This document shows, one piece after another, positions 46,801 to 55,600 of a DNA stretch of 64,000 nucleotides. Made by a program: the position numbers and the translations under genes. The notes under the pieces were generated by a model. That model saw nothing but the letters and a program-made list of their open reading frames with translations. It did not search any database and was not told the DNA's origin. The DNA comes from Verrucomicrobiaceae bacterium (lineage in GTDB: Bacteria; Verrucomicrobiota; Verrucomicrobiia; Verrucomicrobiales; Verrucomicrobiaceae), in the NCBI GenBank assembly GCA_016713035.1, contig JADJPW010000003.1, positions 62,001-126,000 of the forward strand. Direction: 5' to 3'. How positions within the stretch are numbered: position 1 is the stretch's first letter; each line of letters starts with the position of its first letter.

Positions 46801-49602
46801 TGTGCTGATATAGCGGTGCAGCGGTCTGCCGCGCTGGAACTGCTCTGCGGAGATATGAACGACGTAGCCACCTGGTGCCAGATTGCCAAAGAAGTACCGT
46901 CCGCCATCATCTGTCACCTGCGTGTGCAACGGCACGGCGAGACCTGGAGTCTGACTCTCTGAGTAGAGATCCACAGTCACGCCAGCCTTCGGTGTATCAA
47001 TGGAGGAATCAAAGCGTCCATCGGAGTCTTCATCAATAAAGACCAAATTTCCCAGTCCAACTGGAGTCTGGAATCCGAAGTCGATGGTCAAATCAATCGC
47101 GGCATCGTTTTGGTCATCCGCATCGGCATTCACGCCTGATTCACCAGTGATCGCCGTAGGAGCAGAACCTGCGAAAATGGCCACTGGCAGCGAGGAGACG
47201 CCATAAAAAGCAGGATCACCGCCATTGATGCCGTCCTCGCCCACATCATCATCTCCGACGAGTCCTTCCTGGATGGAGACCGTGCGATGCAGTGGCTCCC
47301 CTTCAGCAAACATTTTGGAAGGAATGTGGACGACGTAAGTGCCCGCTAGCAGGTCATTAAACGTGTAAATGCCCGCTCCATCTGTCTGGGTGCTGCGATA
47401 GGCTGGGTCCGTGCCGGGGGTCTGTGTGCTGTAGTAAAGATCCACCGTCACTCCACCCACTCCTTCACCATCGGTGTAGGAGTTGGAATTGTCCTTATCA
47501 CGGAAGACCAAGTTCCCCAGGGACACAGGTCGATACAGTCCAAAGTCCACGGTAAGGTCGATGTTCTCATCACCCAATGCGGAGTCTTCTTCGTAGTCCG
47601 TGCCGGTTTCGATGCCGGTCGGGTTGCTGGCCGTATTATCGACTGGCGCGGAGTTCGCCGTGAGGGTGATGCGGTCAGATGAAATGCCGGTATTCCACGG
47701 TTCCGTGGTGTCGATGCCGTTTTCGCCAGCGTCATCATCCCCTGGGCTGGTGCCAGGCAGAGAGAAGAGGCCCCTCAAACCACCGCCATTGGTGAACTGA
47801 GCTGCTGGGAGGTGCACGAAGTAGTCCACGGTCCACAGTCCCTCGAAGAGGTATTTGCCATATTCATCTGTGGTGGTGATGGCTAGCGGCTGATCGGTGC
47901 CAGGCACAGCACCCCAGAAGTAGAGCTCTACCGTGGCCTCGTTCACACCTTCACCAGCTCCGGGCCTACCATCGCCATTGAGATCATTAAAGACGAGATT
48001 TCCGATCCCCATATCACCAGGCTCCACAAAGCCGAAATCCACGGTCATATTCCCGTTGGCATCGACGACATAGTCATCGAGTTCACCGCCAGCATCACGC
48101 TCCACCGCGCTGACTCCATTTCCGAGTGGTTCATCACCAGGAGTGAGCGTGATGAGCGGGCTGACGACTTCTGTTTTATTGCCGCCGAGTTGGATGCCAT
48201 TGTCATCGCCATCCTCGTTATTGTCTGTGATCCTGGTCGGAGGACTGCTGAAGCCATTATTCGCCAAGGCCTGACCAAGGCCGAAGTTCGTGTCTGGAAT
48301 CCTGATCTGGTAAATACCTGGTGCCTGACCGCTGAAATAATAGAGCCCTTGTGAATTGGTGAATGTCCAGCCCACGCGTGCTTCCGCGCCATCGGCCACA
48401 TTGCTATTGGCATCTCTCCAGAGCTCAACACGCACACCGGGGATACCGGTTTCGCCGTTATCGAGCCTGCCGTCGCCGTCTTCATCGTTCCAGACATGGG
48501 AGCCGATCGCCACGCTTTCCGGCAGCGGTGCAAAAGTCTTCCCGAGGCCGACATCCCGCGGTCCTGGCCAGATTTGATTATTCGGTCCAGGGGGCGATGG
48601 CATCGGCACTTCGAAAATGCTGACGACACCCGCAGGAGCTGGTGTTGGATCGATTTTCACCAAGGCACCGCTGGTATATGTAGTACCGCCGACCAGTGGC
48701 TTGCCCCAGCTATAACCTGCGGCATAAAGATGACCGTCAGAGGGATTATACTCGATGTCTGCGGTGACGACGCTCCCCTTCCCTGCACTGCTGATCGTGG
48801 CGAGGAGCTGCGGGTCGCCCGGTGTGGCAGGGTTTGTCAGATCGATGCTGAAAACCTCCCCATCGGCACGATTCACGCCGTAGAGAGTGCTGCCGTGGAT
48901 GTCGATACCGGAGATGATGGCTAGAGATTGGCCACCAGTGACCATGTTCATCAGCTCAAACTCTGTGACGACCGTACCGAGCAATACCCCCGTGCTGGCA
49001 CTGTGACGGCGAATCTCACGTGTGGTGCCCGACTCGATCACGAGGTAAATATTGCCATCTGGGCCGAAATTCAGATCCGTGATGCCTGCCTGGGAAATGA
49101 ACGTGTATGGAGCTGCACCCATCGGTGCTCCTGGTGTGGGGCCGCCCGGCCCCTGGAAGCGCACCACACGCTGGCCGTTGGAGTCCACGACGTAGTAGTT
49201 GCCATCTGGGCCAAAGGCGAAGCAACTGATCCAGGACACTCCAGCTGCGCTGTTATCGAGCATGGCACCTTCATCAGCACCTGTGGCACTGATGCGGCGG
49301 ATGTTGCTCGCACCGAAGTGGGAGGCATACCATTTACCATCTGGGCCGAGTTCGATGTTATAAGGCAGATCACCCCATTCACCGTCGCCTTGGCTGTGAC
49401 TGACGCCGAAGTGAGAGATGAGATCGCCTTGATAAAGACCCGTCGTGGTATCAAAAGCCTGAATGCTGTCATCAAACGTCGCCGCGACATAAAGTGTGGG
49501 TCTCAGCCCCAACAGGCCAAAGTCGATCGTATTGTCACGGTAGGTGCCGCCACTGTTTCCTGGCTCGCCAGCGGGTGTGAGTGTCACGATCGGACTGTAG
49601 AT
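39589..49602 (-). CDS. Giant modular surface protein, C-terminal part (after in-frame TAG)
   Basis: This is the same reading frame as the N-terminal part, separated by one TAG. If the TAG is real, the first usable start is GTG 49587 (3,332 residues). Order: the end of an SdrD_B-like domain, a beta-propeller-like region rich in FGPDGNxY strands (about 49,510-48,530), eleven SdrD_B-like domains (48,525-43,080) of the pattern GNLVFxDxDxDG...GY...LTVDFGF, eight putative-Ig (He_PIG-like) domains (43,075-40,905) with APYSWxLxSGxLPxG cores, and a C-terminal region (40,890-39,589) whose pattern resembles verrucomicrobial TIGR02597 proteins. No signal for sortase or TM anchor was seen. It contains very few Cys. 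A large secreted adhesin or stalk/fibre component fits; the ligand is unknown. Confidence 0.9.
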   Translation of the reverse strand: MYSPIVTLTPAGEPGNSGGTYRDNTIDFGLLGLRPTLYVAATFDDSIQAFDTTTGLYQGDLISHFGVSHSQGDGEWGDLPYNIELGPDGKWYASHFGASNIRRISATGADEGAMLDNSAAGVSWISCFAFGPDGNYYVVDSNGQRVVRFQGPGGPTPGAPMGAAPYTFISQAGITDLNFGPDGNIYLVIESGTTREIRRHSASTGVLLGTVVTEFELMNMVTGGQSLAIISGIDIHGSTLYGVNRADGEVFSIDLTNPATPGDPQLLATISSAGKGSVVTADIEYNPSDGHLYAAGYSWGKPLVGGTTYTSGALVKIDPTPAPAGVVSIFEVPMPSPPGPNNQIWPGPRDVGLGKTFAPLPESVAIGSHVWNDEDGDGRLDNGETGIPGVRVELWRDANSNVADGAEARVGWTFTNSQGLYYFSGQAPGIYQIRIPDTNFGLGQALANNGFSSPPTRITDNNEDGDDNGIQLGGNKTEVVSPLITLTPGDEPLGNGVSAVERDAGGELDDYVVDANGNMTVDFGFVEPGDMGIGNLVFNDLNGDGRPGAGEGVNEATVELYFWGAVPGTDQPLAITTTDEYGKYLFEGLWTVDYFVHLPAAQFTNGGGLRGLFSLPGTSPGDDDAGENGIDTTEPWNTGISSDRITLTANSAPVDNTASNPTGIETGTDYEEDSALGDENIDLTVDFGLYRPVSLGNLVFRDKDNSNSYTDGEGVGGVTVDLYYSTQTPGTDPAYRSTQTDGAGIYTFNDLLAGTYVVHIPSKMFAEGEPLHRTVSIQEGLVGDDDVGEDGINGGDPAFYGVSSLPVAIFAGSAPTAITGESGVNADADDQNDAAIDLTIDFGFQTPVGLGNLVFIDEDSDGRFDSSIDTPKAGVTVDLYSESQTPGLAVPLHTQVTDDGGRYFFGNLAPGGYVVHISAEQFQRGRPLHRYISTPDPVTPPTEMLDDDSAGSDNGIDTTDLLIYGIQSPVIQLQADDEPVSADFGGIESGIDADIDVFDDNNFDLTVDFGFVSAVQNGVGIGNLVYKDMDGDGKFDLGEGVDDVVVELYYGAETPGPGIYPLASTTTTGGGLYRFSNLDAGGYLVHLPPQNFAAGAPLEGWKSLPGHGGDNRVDDNIAASNDNGVDSDTLADSGISTAAITLQVDSEPMNAGLETGYRANIDDVDDNNTDLTVDFGFLQPVSVGNVVFIDEDYNGFYNVDGDTPGLGKKVTLEIFRSDMDPLHDLPLSTTDTGSFGAYRFDNLAPGTYFIRIPPSNFAFGEALYQTSSVYGVQAGQDPFMLDDNTGEDGIDVGNPTVTGVRSADFTLAGGAAPTGEMELGLDGEMDNDTDDSVDLTLDFGFVRQVRVGNLIFADDDNDGIMDAGTELGISGVTVQLWSNETANGVMLASTVTNSFGFYSFQVAPGSYHIRVPGSQFEQGSALYGKQPSSPDGVPVPQSTAGDDDVAQDGYAMQNNLTASYVRTPDFVAVRGGSPRATTGETGYLSENDDSDDANGDLTVDLGFSPVPLTVGNLVYRDLNGNGTFQSGLDSVLPGVEVRLHRVGDDPYDPETLPVDSMMTGTDGTYRLRTYEAGSFFIFLPATNFVAGGPLAGMSSIQGNGEDDEIDDNADENGFDTDYADELGMYSATFYLDHGLEPAGAAEGGYLATQDDAADTNGDMTFDFGFTGGSVSQLMSIGNLVYNDANLNGVADAGEGVPNVWMILRVPSATDPSGWAMTQNTYTDAEGRYAFSNLVPGNYKVHVAADNFKVMNGTPGSLYRKMSLRGNHTARIDDNFGEDGVDVQNPHQVGIDSGVIELLDGQAPTGATEGGLFGSSDNVSGDNMADLTVDFGFATRIGIGNLAFKDLNADGAFNPAPNGIDQSLSGISIELVHRDTASGTDTVLANTQTDVDGHYLFYAPPATGIHRYFVRVPKEMFSATGMLRDFIPAINSTGVDDFDNQDAQPTANPATTGVSSPIVAFEPNVQPTANTGENGDSAASDDGEDDANINLTVDFGFKPKTFFVGNIVFLDENDNSKYDNGDVGVGGVTVRLYNAGDPTSAPPVAETVTAVAGGTATPGSYYFQVSNAGSYYLYIPKEEFASGGDLHNRVSSAGHGATQNGGVYDVIQNLDDRYDENGLDLGTPLLDGVRSGNIQLAHGTLPLNSSVTDPTGENGIDSFKDDVYDASGTLTVDFGFRPPPAVPLVISTTVLPNGARFTSYNAQFLATGGTTPYSWNLVGSGTPPPGVNLSSSGLLSGTPLESGSFSFVVCVHDSAGNVAESAFTINVIAPTLTIMPSDAPVFTTGTTQSFIFQVPGGAGGFTWDIVSGQVPGMFMNSYGNFYGTPTQTGVFSIIVRVVNSSGAYGLRAYSIHVIHPYLAITPTVLPLGSILSTYSAQFATSGGTAPYIWSVQNSSGGSSLPPGLTLSTTGQIFGTPLVAGTFQFAVQVNDSTGRLGRVNTKIEVKAPTFQVYPAVLPTGTQGSTYTAQFTAGGNGPFTWSALPVTGSNSLPQGLQLSPTTGQLSGVPVVSGLHSFFIRAVSSDGQYGFTRYELNLMPAVLKISPVNLPNYIPGEQYQQQLSVTGGNGSVAWELVSGTPPQGIQLDATTGALIGTSSLLGTHTFVLRATSGALSATRTCYLTAQPSALVITSTPTILPSTTSGATYSVSFEGAGGSVPLSWQIVSGMQPPGLQLTSGGTSTAILSGTISPGATAGTYEFALRATDTASKSSTRYFSITIDPPQLYVSPSVLPTAVIGDAYTAQLTGTGGSGSYSWMIIGGSLPPGMTLNSATGLIQGSAAVTGTYPIVLRMQDATGASRLMNYSFVVSGPLISISLPTTQSYVGTAFNAQFIAGGGTAPYSWQLVSGTLPYTFDTTTGSLSGTTNTTGIFRVVLRATDSKGAFGLATYTLNVGTPGAPAGGNTQRNVLSPVTSVQDGDSTVSTATTFAAWAAENVLHSPLDDPDADSRTNLLEYALSTPPQHGRHAAHFLLCQNPSTGGVDAHLIRAQTTLKDIRYTLQISSDAQAWSTLSLVPLNVQNTDGTTTAVYRDIDSRLATGHIRLHIALDADLNGTPEAVTTSAVHAWTRQEMTVGRQTLSMPLLRSAFFIGRVKSVTQNVLELENGPLDILQAISAHPAALLEVQDGSLSGHIFDIDLSTSTAETLALRQTPPAALSGARIAIRPHWTLGTLLPGHHFLSGTSSSTADRVLFYDSAAKTFRIHWLHSEGGSLKWVREGDASLSSAADRVIAPQEGMLLQLREQPAVLTLIGELCPLPRPVPATGSNAVFRGITTLTARTPASLPASAGCKLRLWSGDTQPGSSNYLNYQLSPESIWIEELTSRDVTHEPLLQPFRAYFLTP
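40905..43075 (-). repeat. Putative-Ig (He_PIG-like) tract 3, eight units without Cys
   Basis: Units keep the APYxWxLVSGxLPxGL and LSGTP cores but lack the paired Cys residues of tracts 1 and 2, and their linkers differ. It directly precedes the C-terminal domain. Confidence 0.8.
43080..48525 (-). repeat. Tract of eleven SdrD_B-like domains
   Basis: Each unit, about 140-170 residues, starts GNLVFxDxDxDGxxDxGE or close, has an LY or LW strand, a TDxxGxYxFxNLxxGxYxVHIP strand and ends DLTVDFGF. Asp-rich loops suggest calcium binding as in staphylococcal SdrD B repeats. Nearly all contain an EDGID or DNGID motif about two thirds along, which is specific to this group. Confidence 0.85.
48530..49510 (-). 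other. Beta-propeller-like region
   Basis: Within the C-terminal part, directly after the split SdrD_B domain: repeated strands IELGPDGKWYAS, FAFGPDGNYYVVD, LNFGPDGNIYLVIE and IEYNPSDGHLYAAG at 45-80 residue spacing. This is typical of an NHL/SMP-30-like propeller. It is an isolated fold within a beta-sandwich string and separates the two halves of the protein. Confidence 0.65.
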
Positions 49603-49605
49603 CTA
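49603..49605 (-). other. In-frame TAG splitting the giant gene
   Basis: The minus-strand frame reads QVSGG-TAG-IYSPIVTLTPAGEP. Every other domain of this type continues smoothly through this position (for example GPGTAIYSPVIALAAG), so both sides belong to one SdrD_B-like domain. A single base change would create TAG from several sense codons. Confidence 0.9.
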
Positions 49606-52600
49606 GCCACCGCTCACCTGGATGCCGTTATCGTCATTGTCGATGCCATTATCCGCCATGGTCGTGACGCTGCTGGAGAGCGAGTAGCCATCAGGTGGGG
49701 TCGGAATGCGCACATAGAGCTTTCCAGGAGCCAGCGCCGTGAAGGAGTACGTACCAGGCACACCAAGCACTGTCGTGGTCATCGTCGTGCGCAGCAGGGT
49801 GTCATCCGTTCCACCAATGACGAGGTCCGCACCAGTGCTCCAAACCTGCACCGTCACTCCATCAAGACCGTTTTCGCCAACATCGAGAGTACCATTGTCA
49901 TTAAAATCATGCCAGATACGATTGCCCAACGTCATACCGCGGAAGAGCCCCACATCGACAGTGAAGTCTGTGTCACTATCCGCATCATCGACAGTAGGCT
50001 CTACTCCAGCAGCCAGGGCGATCACGGGGCTGTAAATCGCAGTTCCAGGGCCACTAGGCTGGCTGGCACCGTTGTTGTCCAGATCGACGCCGTTATCCAA
50101 ATTGACAGGATTTCCACCAGGGATCGGCAAGGTGGCAGGCGGCAACACGCGGATGAAGTAGGCACTTGGTAGCAGATTATCGAAATGATACTGACCCAGT
50201 GCTCCCGTCGTCTGTGATGTGATTAGGACATCGCTATTACTTCCCGCACCACCGATGGCGGCATCATCACCGGCATCCCAGAGCTCCACAGTCACGTCCT
50301 TCACGCCCGCTTCACCATTATCATGGAGGCCATTGAAGTTGTTATCCTCGTAAATGATGTCTCCAAGGCCCAAACCTTTCACCTGGAGTGTGTAGGAGAG
50401 CGTGCCGGGGCAGTTATAGGCATCGCGGGCGCGGACAGTGAAGTTTGCGTAGCCGAAAACAGTCGGTGTGCCAGTGATGCGGCCTGCATTGTTCATAGTC
50501 ATCCCAGCAGGCAGTGCCCCAGCGATGATGTCGAACACATAAGGACCATGTCCACCCGTAGCGGTGATTTGCTGGTCATAGCTGGCCTGGAGATAGGCAT
50601 GTGGCAGCGGATCTGGCGGCGACAGTGTCACCGCCGGGCAGATGACGCTGAAATTGTAGTCGATGCTGCCTTTGCACCCATAAATGTCCGTTGTCTCCAC
50701 GCGGATGAAGGCTGTCGTCTGCTCTGTCGGCGTGCCTGAGATCACACCGTTCGTGGCGAGAGTCAGACCAGCAGGCAGCGCCCCGGTATTCAGCGTCCAG
50801 GTATAGGGAGCCTCTCCGCCACTAGCTGTCAGTGTGCGCAAATAGGAGGTACCCACGACTCCATCTGTCAGAGAAGCAGGACTGATGCTGATCGGCCCAC
50901 ACTCCAGCATGAGGGTGAAGGGCTGTGTTCCTGGGCAGTCGTTTGCATCGAGCACCTGAATGACAAAGTTATAACTACCAGGCGCATCGGTGCATGTGCC
51001 ACTGATGAGGCCCGCTGTGGAGATGCTGAGTCCCGTGGGCAAGGTGCTACCACCCTGTACACTGAAGCGATAGGGTGCTGTACCGCCGCTCGCAGAGAGC
51101 TGCTGTGAGTAGGCCACTTTCCGCTGCGCTATCGGCAGCACTGGCGGCGTGATCGTGATCGGCGGGCAATCCACCGTGAGTGTGTAGCGCTTTGTCTTGT
51201 AGCAGCCATCGGAGTCGGAAACACCGACATCGAATGTGTAGCTACCTAGGGTCGTGGGTGTGCCACTGAGCACTCCACCATTGGAAAATGAGATTCCTGG
51301 AGGCATCACTCCATTATCCAACACCCAGGCATAGGGCGATGCGCCGCCACTCACGCTCAAGTTCTGGCTATAAGTGGCATATTGCGTCGCTGGAGGCAGC
51401 GTGCCTGGCGTGATGTCGAGCAAAGGACATACCACATTGATACGCAGAGGCTTCGTTGCGGAGCAATTCACCGCATCTGTGACACGCACAGTGAAATCAT
51501 AAGCCCCAGCCTGCGCAGTGACCGTGCCACTGATCAGTCCAGATGTGCTCAGGCTCAGACCTGCGGGCAACTGGCCACCAATCAGGCTCCACTGATAAGG
51601 CGTGCTGCCACCAGAGGCATTCAGCTGCAAATCGCTATATGCAGAACCCTTCACGCCATCAGCTAAAGGCGAGCTATTGAGGATGGTGATGTCTGGGCAC
51701 TGCACCACGACGGGCAGCACGATCGACGCTGAGCAAGAAGCGGCATCCGTGGCTGTCAGTGTGATGTTATAGGTGCCAGGGGAACTCGTCGGTGTGCCGC
51801 CCAAGGATCCTGCACTGTTCAGTGTCATACCCGATGGGAGCGTACCCGTGTAACTCCATAGCACAGGTGCATTTGCACCATTCGCGGTGAAATTCACCGG
51901 GCCATAGGATTGATACATCTTCGCGGCACCCACGCTTGTCGGGCTGATGCTGATGTCTGGGCAAAGGATCGTCCATGGGATGACCGCCTGCACATAGCAG
52001 CCATTCACATCAGTGACCCGGACGGTAAAGTTGTAGTTTCCTGGAGCTCCGTTGATCGTGCCAGAGAGCAGGCCTCCAGCAGCGAGTGTCACTCCCGCTG
52101 GCAGAGTGCCACTTTGCAACGTGTAAGTGAAAGGAGCCGTGCCACTGCCACTGACCGTGAATTGCTGGCTGAAGCTGGTACGTTGTTTTGCTGTCGCGAG
52201 ACTGGTGGGGGAAAGCGCCATGTTCGCACAGACGACATTCAGCGGGAAAATACCCGTCGTTGAGCAATTGGCAGCATCCACGACACGAATATTTAGCGAG
52301 TAATTGGCCGGCATAGCCGTCACGCTGCTAGAGGAGAGCACCCCGCCGCTGCTCAGAGTGAATCCATCTGGCAAGACACCAGAAGCCAGGCTGAAAACAT
52401 ACGGACTCGTGCCGCCAGCAGCGCTAAAAGCAGCACTATACGATGCAAATCTCTGCGCATCAGTGAGCGGAGATGGAGTCGAGGAAAGGGTGATCGTGCC
52501 ACAAGGACGCAGACCGAAGTCGATGGTATCCTCCGCATTGGTGATGCCGCTAGGTGCGGGCTCAGCCCCGGCGGTCAGCGTAAAGACCATGGAGCGAATC

Positions 52601-55600
52601 TCGGTGCCTGCACCGCCTGTTTGCACGCCATTGTTATCTTCATTGACACCATTATCAGCCTGCACCGCCGTGCTGCTGGCTAGCGGATAAAGAGCAGGTG
52701 GCGTAAAGCGCACATAATAGGTTCCTGGCACATACGTGCGCAGGCTATACAAGCCATTGGCACCGCTGGAGGCCGTGCGCACGAGGGTATCCGCATTGAT
52801 ACCCGTCCCACCCGGCAGTCCATCCGCCCCGGTGCTCATGAGATCCATCTGCACACCGGTGATGCCGCCACTGGACATTTCTGTTCCACTATCCCGCAGG
52901 CCATTGTTGTTCTCATCATTCCAGACATGGCTACCCACGGTGATGCCAGTAAAGAGGCCAAAGTCGATGGTGGCATCGCAGTTTGCATCATCACCATCGA
53001 CTGCATTATCAGGCTCTGCGCCTGGTGTCAGCATAATGACGGGGCTGTAGATGAATGTGGCCACTCCACCGGGCTGGGAGCCATTGTTGTCATTATTCAC
53101 GCGATTGTCACTGGTGACCACATTTCCTCCGGTGATCGGATAGAACACAGGAGGCGAAACACGCACGTAATATGGACCCGGCACGAGATTCACGAAGCTG
53201 TATGCCCCTGAGGCCCCTGTCACAAAGGTGCTGCCCACCTGATAATCTGCTCCAGAGCCGCTACCGCCGATCACGCCATCGGTGCCAGGGCTAAAAAGCT
53301 GCACGGACACACCCGAGATGCCGCTCTCGGCACCATCGAGCACGCCATTGAGGTTCGTATCGCTGTAAACGAGATTCCCGATGCAAACCCACGGTGAGCT
53401 AGGGCAGAGCTCCGTCACTACCACCTCCACCCCCGCCGGATCGGTGACAAAAGAGCCGTTTGAAGCTGAATTGAATGCGGTGAGCGCCCCTGCTGCATTG
53501 TAGGTCGGAGCAGCACTCAGATCATGATGCTGCAGCACCACTCCAGCATTCGAGCCGAAGATCATTCCCTGCCATTGCGCTGGATCGACACCGATTCCCG
53601 TCCAGTTCGAGCCATTATTTACGCGAGCGAGATTCAGTGTCATTTCGAATCGCACATTGGCACCGACTTCCGTGGCTTTTACTTCCAGCACATCACCGGC
53701 AGTCGTGCTGCCAGGCGCATTGGAGAGGAGGATGTTGCTTGCCGTCTGCCAACTACTCAGTCCCAAGCTCGTGTTATAGCGATACATCGTCACTCGCGGA
53801 GCAGCACGGTTCGTGGCATCCAGATAAAGAATCGCATGCTGCGCTGTGGCGGGGTCTGAACCCGTGCTAAGGATCAGCGTGACTGCATCCACCTTTGCGG
53901 CACCGATCTGCTGGAAGACAGCATCCAGCTTCACACGGGCCAATGCGGCATCATAAATGACATCAAAACCAGTCGGATAGGCCGTGACGGCACTGTAATT
54001 GAAGTCATAGGACTGATCAGGCTGCCATTCGCTCACACGCTCCAGCAGCGTGCCATCAAGATTGGCATCACTAAGGAAGAAATGGTAACAGGCCGTCGGA
54101 TTGACCGTGGCCGCTTTGAAACCGAGATCGACGGTCATGTTGCCATTGTTATCATCTCCATCATCTAGTGTATTGCTGGCTCCAGTCTCACTGCCGCTAT
54201 TGATTGGCTCACTGGAGTCAGCGAGGGTGATGACATTGCTGGAGATGCCGTTGGTCGCTGGCTGGGCATTATCCAAACCGTTGTCATTGCCTATGAGGTT
54301 ATCATCCCGATTATCGTCATTCGGCAGAGCTGGCGTGATGGACACGGTATTGACCAATGGCTTACCACTTCCGAACTCAGATGCTGGGATACGCACATAA
54401 TAATCACCCGGCAGCAATCCCGTGAACTGATAGCGACCACGGGTGAAGAAGCTACCGCTCGTGAGAGTGGACTGGAGAAAAACGCCATTGCCATCAAAAA
54501 GCTCTACGACCACGCTGCCGATACCCTCACCGAAATCGAAACGCCCATCATTGTCACCGTCTTTGTAAACCATGTTGCCCAGAGAGCAGTAGGTAGGCCG
54601 CAGACCGAAGTCGATGGTATTGTCCGCATTTCCACCAAATGGAGCTACAAGGCTGCCAGGCTCCGTCAGAGCGGAAAGCGTGACGATTCCAGAATAGATC
54701 GGAGCACCTGTGGCCGACTGCGTGATGCCATTATTGTCTCCATCGACGCCGTTATCCGCACTGGTGCTCACACTGCTGCGCCGTGGGTGAGTGATCGGCG
54801 GCGTGAGGCGGATGTAGTAGTAGCCCGCGCTCAATCCACTGAAGCTGTAAGCCCCATCCGCCCCTGTGGTGAACGCTGTGCCGATCTGTGTATCGTTGCC
54901 ATTGTTCACTGTCGTATCGGTCGATTTAAAGAGTGCCAACTGGGCATTAGCCACACCGTCTTCACCAGCATCGAAGAGGCCGTCATTGTCCTCATCACTC
55001 CATACTAAGTTCCCCATGACCAGCGAGGCACAGAAACCAAAGTCGATCGTCATCTCCTGGTTCGTTGAACCACCGACACCCGGCTCAGCATTAAACGCGA
55101 GCTGAATCACTGGGCTGCGCACAGGAGAGCCTATGCCACCGCTTTGCAGACCGTTGCTGTCATTATCTTCGCCATTATCCGCTGGATCAGCGGGAGCCGC
55201 AGTTGGCCATTCAGGATTGAGCACCGGTAGCCGCACATAGTAATTCCCTGCGGGCAGTCCAGAAAAGAGATAGTAGCCATTCGCATCCGTCTGAGTGGTT
55301 TGGAGCATTTGGTCGTCTCCGGTGTCAGGCAGTCCATCCACGCCGGGTTGCCAGAGCTGAACGGCGAGACCTGGAAGACCAGGTTCTTTGGGATTTTTGA
55401 GCCCATTGCAGTTCGTATCCGCCCATACGTAGTCACCGATGGAAAGAGATGGTGGTGAGCACGTCGCACTGCCTTCCAGCAAAAGATTATCAATGTCGAT
55501 GTAGCCACTGCCATCACCACCCCAGAGATACAGCTCCAGCAAGAAAGAACGACCTGCCAGGCCCGCACCAGTGGGAAGCGCCGTCGCTCCGCCCATGAAC

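Noticed and set aside
48928..50172. A 414-codon plus-strand open frame opposite the giant gene
   Set aside because: It is antisense to strongly patterned coding sequence, with a residue make-up typical of a shadow of Asp/Gly-rich repeats and no domain. A similar antisense frame at 60760-61983 was rejected for the same reason.
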